NCBI RefSeq assembly: GCF_014650055.1
Contig: NZ_BMUF01000009.1
Coordinates: 277,082 to 341,081, forward strand
DNA from: Streptomyces malachitofuscus
GTDB taxonomy: Bacteria > Actinomycetota > Actinomycetes > Streptomycetales > Streptomycetaceae
Direction of reading: 5' to 3'
DNA length: 64,000 nucleotides
The notes beneath the pieces were generated by a model that saw only the letters and a program-made list of their open reading frames with translations, ran no database searches and was not told the DNA's origin. Below are positions 62,238 through 64,000 of this stretch, piece by piece (positions within the stretch are counted from its first letter, which is position 1; each line of letters opens with the position of its first letter). The position numbers and the translations under genes are program-made.

Positions 62238-63176
62238 TCAGGCTGTAACCGGTCGTTCGACCAACGAGATCGCGAGCTGCGGAAGTTCCGCGAGGTCCGC
62301 CGCGGCCCCACTCAACCAGTGCACCCGCGGATCGCGCCTGAACCATGAATCCTGACGGCGCGCGAAGCGCTTGGTGGCACGAACGGTCTCGGCCCGGGCT
62401 TCCTCGAGGGTGCACTCCCCGGCAAGCGCCGCGAGCACCTGCTGGTAGCCGAGGGCGCGCGACGCCGTACGCCCCTCGCGCAACCCCTGCGCCTCGAGTG
62501 CGCGCACTTCGTCGACGAGACCCGCCTCCCACATCCGGTCGACCCGGCGGGCGATGCGCTCGTCCAGCTCGGGGCGGGCCACGTCGACACCGATCTGGAG
62601 CGTGTCGTACACCGCATCGGGGCCCGGGAGATTGGCGGTGAAGGGCCTCCCGGTGATTTCGATCACTTCGAGCGCGCGGACGATGCGACGGCCGTTGCTC
62701 GGCAGGATCACCCGGGCCGCCTCGGGGTCCGCGGCGGCCAGGCGCGCGTGCAGCGCCCCGGGGCCGCGCAGGGTGAGCTCCTCCTCGAGCCGGGCCCGGA
62801 CCTCGGGGTCGGTGCCGGGGAACTCCAGGTTGTCGACGGCCCCGCGGACGTAGAGGCCGGATCCGCCGACCAGGACGGGCCAGCGTCCGTCGGCGAGCAG
62901 GGCGTCGATCCGCTCCCGGGCCAGCCGCTGGTACTCGGCGACCGAGGCGGTGACGGTGACGTCCCAGACGTCCAGCAGGTGGTGCGGGACTCCACCGCGC
63001 TCCTCGCGCGTCAGCTTGGCGGTCCCGATGTCCATCCCCCGGTAGAGCTGCATGGAGTCGGCGTTGACGACTTCACCGCCGAGCCGCCGGGCCAGAAAAA
63101 CGCCCAGATCGGACTTTCCGGCCGCGGTGGGTCCGACGACGGTGATGACGCGGGGGGCGGGGGATGCACTGCTCAC
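62238..63176 (-). CDS. miaA: tRNA dimethylallyltransferase
   Basis: A 312-residue enzyme that adds the dimethylallyl group to A37 of tRNAs reading UNN codons. The P-loop is VVGPTAAGKSDL, followed by NADSMQLYRGMDIGTAKL, the conserved GGSGLY, and the SRALGYQQVL and KRFARRQDSWFRRD tRNA-binding segments. GTG 63176 has GGGAG upstream. In Streptomyces MiaA affects development through UUA-codon decoding (bldA tRNA), as known from published work on the genus. Confidence 0.96.
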   Translation of the reverse strand: MSSASPAPRVITVVGPTAAGKSDLGVFLARRLGGEVVNADSMQLYRGMDIGTAKLTREERGGVPHHLLDVWDVTVTASVAEYQRLARERIDALLADGRWPVLVGGSGLYVRGAVDNLEFPGTDPEVRARLEEELTLRGPGALHARLAAADPEAARVILPSNGRRIVRALEVIEITGRPFTANLPGPDAVYDTLQIGVDVARPELDERIARRVDRMWEAGLVDEVRALEAQGLREGRTASRALGYQQVLAALAGECTLEEARAETVRATKRFARRQDSWFRRDPRVHWLSGAAADLAELPQLAISLVERPVTA

Positions 63177-63358
63177 CGACCCAGTCTCCCAAACCTCTCG
63201 GTGCGCTCTCGAACGGGTTACGTGACGTGATGTCGGCCGGGTCGTTGCCCGTTGCGAGGTTTCTGCCGCCGGATCGCGGTGGCGGCAGCCCGGGTCACAC
63301 GAACGGACACACCGGGCAACGCGGAATTTCGCCCGCACGAGTAACGTATGGAGTGGAT

Positions 63359-63628
63359 ATGGGCGTTTTTGCACGAATTTTTCGGAGGTCGAAGACCACG
63401 GAGGAGACACGGGCCGCCGAGGCTCAGACGGACCGGGCGACGACCGGTCCGGAAACGGACGACGCGGCCGGGGCCACCGAGCCGAACGGGCCGGCCGAGG
63501 CGCAGGAGACCGCCGAGCCGACGGTGAAGGAGGCCGGCGAGGTCACCGGCAGCGAGTCCGTCGACATCCCGAAGCAGCAGTCCTCCGAGGCCGCCGGCAG
63601 CGAAGCCGGTGAGGGCGCCCGCACGTAG
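63359..63628 (+). CDS. Small acidic hypothetical protein
   Basis: An 89-residue protein. The first ten residues are basic and amphipathic (MGVFARIFRRSK), as if for membrane contact. The remainder is Glu/Thr/Ala-rich and probably disordered, ending VDIPKQQSSEAA and EGART. Homologues have been labelled gliding motility protein in some Streptomyces annotations, which I would not trust as function. ATG 63359 has GGAG about seven bases upstream. It is 23 bases before the next small gene, so the two are probably co-transcribed. Confidence 0.75.
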   Translation: MGVFARIFRRSKTTEETRAAEAQTDRATTGPETDDAAGATEPNGPAEAQETAEPTVKEAGEVTGSESVDIPKQQSSEAAGSEAGEGART

Positions 63629-63651
63629 ATTGCCGCGAGGGAAGGTACATC

Positions 63652-63924
63652 ATGGGTCTGCTGGACAATCTGAAGGCCAAACTCGGCCCGGCCAAGGACA
63701 AGGTCTCCGGGCTCGCGCAGCAGCACGAGGACAGGATCCAGCACGGTCTGGACAAGGCCGCGCAGACCGTCGACAAGCGGACCAAGGGCAAGTACAGCGA
63801 CCGGATCCAGTCCGGTACCGGCAAGGCTAAGGGCGCCGTGGACCGCTTCGCCCACAAGAACGACCCCGGTCCGGGTACGGAAGGCGGCACCACGCCGCCG
63901 GCCGGGCCGCCGCCCGCTTCCTGA
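63652..63924 (+). CDS. MT0933-like antitoxin family protein
   Basis: A 90-residue protein with the MT0933-like antitoxin pattern (PF14013): GLLDNLKAKLGPAKDKVSG, EDRIQHGLDKAAQTVDKRT and KYSDRIQSGTGKAKGAVD. The C-terminal 20 residues are Pro/Gly-rich. No toxin gene is adjacent in this window, so a toxin-antitoxin role is only a family label. GAGGGAAGG precedes the ATG. It forms a short unit with the upstream acidic protein and is followed by a terminator. Confidence 0.82.
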   Translation: MGLLDNLKAKLGPAKDKVSGLAQQHEDRIQHGLDKAAQTVDKRTKGKYSDRIQSGTGKAKGAVDRFAHKNDPGPGTEGGTTPPAGPPPAS

Positions 63925-63941
63925 GCCGAGCGGCACACCGA

Positions 63942-63981
63942 CGGACGGCCGCGGAGCACTTCGAGCGCTCCCGGCCGTCCG
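63942..63981 (+). terminator. Intrinsic terminator at the right edge
   Basis: A 10-bp stem CGGACGGCCG (63942-63951 with 63972-63981), then a one-base bulge and a further 5-bp GGAGC/GCTCC stem. It lies 17 bases past the last gene. Confidence 0.8.
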
Positions 63982-64000
63982 CCGCTGTCGGGCCGGGCTA

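Overview
The window is a stretch of Streptomyces chromosome. Base composition is very GC-rich, GTG starts are common, and most genes have a clear Shine-Dalgarno sequence or look leaderless. The gene set is diagnostic: the principal sigma factor hrdB next to the sporulation regulator whiH, a parC/parE pair, nrdJ-nrdR next to lexA, rnhB, dapF and miaA. From memory, the order matches the conserved S. coelicolor core region around hrdB (SCO5820) and whiH (SCO5819). I see no tRNA, rRNA, insertion sequence, prophage or CRISPR array.

Layout. 0-7 kb: a c-di-AMP riboswitch on the left edge reads out of the window, followed by a translationally coupled M16 peptidase pair, topoisomerase IV subunit A (parC) and a CobW-type GTPase. 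7-16.5 kb: two small lineage-specific proteins, a citrate synthase divergent from an HTH-citrate-synthase fusion, an iron-box-controlled sucraseferredoxin, a CitA/CitB-like two-component system, and an acetate-type sodium symporter with its DUF485 partner. 16.6-26.4 kb: parE, a small zinc-ribbon protein, a secreted trypsin, hrdB, whiH, a degenerate ABC ATPase fused to a membrane domain, and an NrtR-like Nudix regulator. 26.5-41 kb: glycogen-debranching-like protein, DUF4192 protein, RecQ fused to a phosphoribosyltransferase-like domain, hypotheticals, RNase HII, a TetR/MFS efflux pair with twin operators, ADP-ribosylglycohydrolase, histidine phosphatase, a YdbC-like protein and TerD. 41-48 kb: class II ribonucleotide reductase nrdJ with its repressor nrdR, lexA and a DinG-like helicase. 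48.3-52 kb: a compact NRPS-independent siderophore operon whose aminotransferase-like member has lost its PLP lysine. 52.3-54.9 kb: two tandem exported trypsin-fold paralogues. 54.9-64 kb: hflX, an M1 peptidase, a Rel/Spo homologue, dapF, a membrane protein, miaA and two small proteins.

Several genes work together. ParC and ParE form the decatenase. NrdR and LexA are divergently transcribed and link dNTP supply with the SOS response. Citrate synthase, its HTH-fused paralogue, the sensor kinase pair and the carboxylate symporter form a neighbourhood themed on citrate and acetate. The regulatory sites I could read directly are the riboswitch, an iron box on a start codon, tandem NrdR boxes 31 bp apart, a LexA box, twin TetR operators, a palindrome in the NrtR-like promoter, and many strong intrinsic terminators. 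The most unusual findings are the lysine-less aminotransferase in the siderophore operon, the ABC-family ATPase with most catalytic motifs altered, the RecQ-PRTase fusion and the HTH-citrate synthase fusion.
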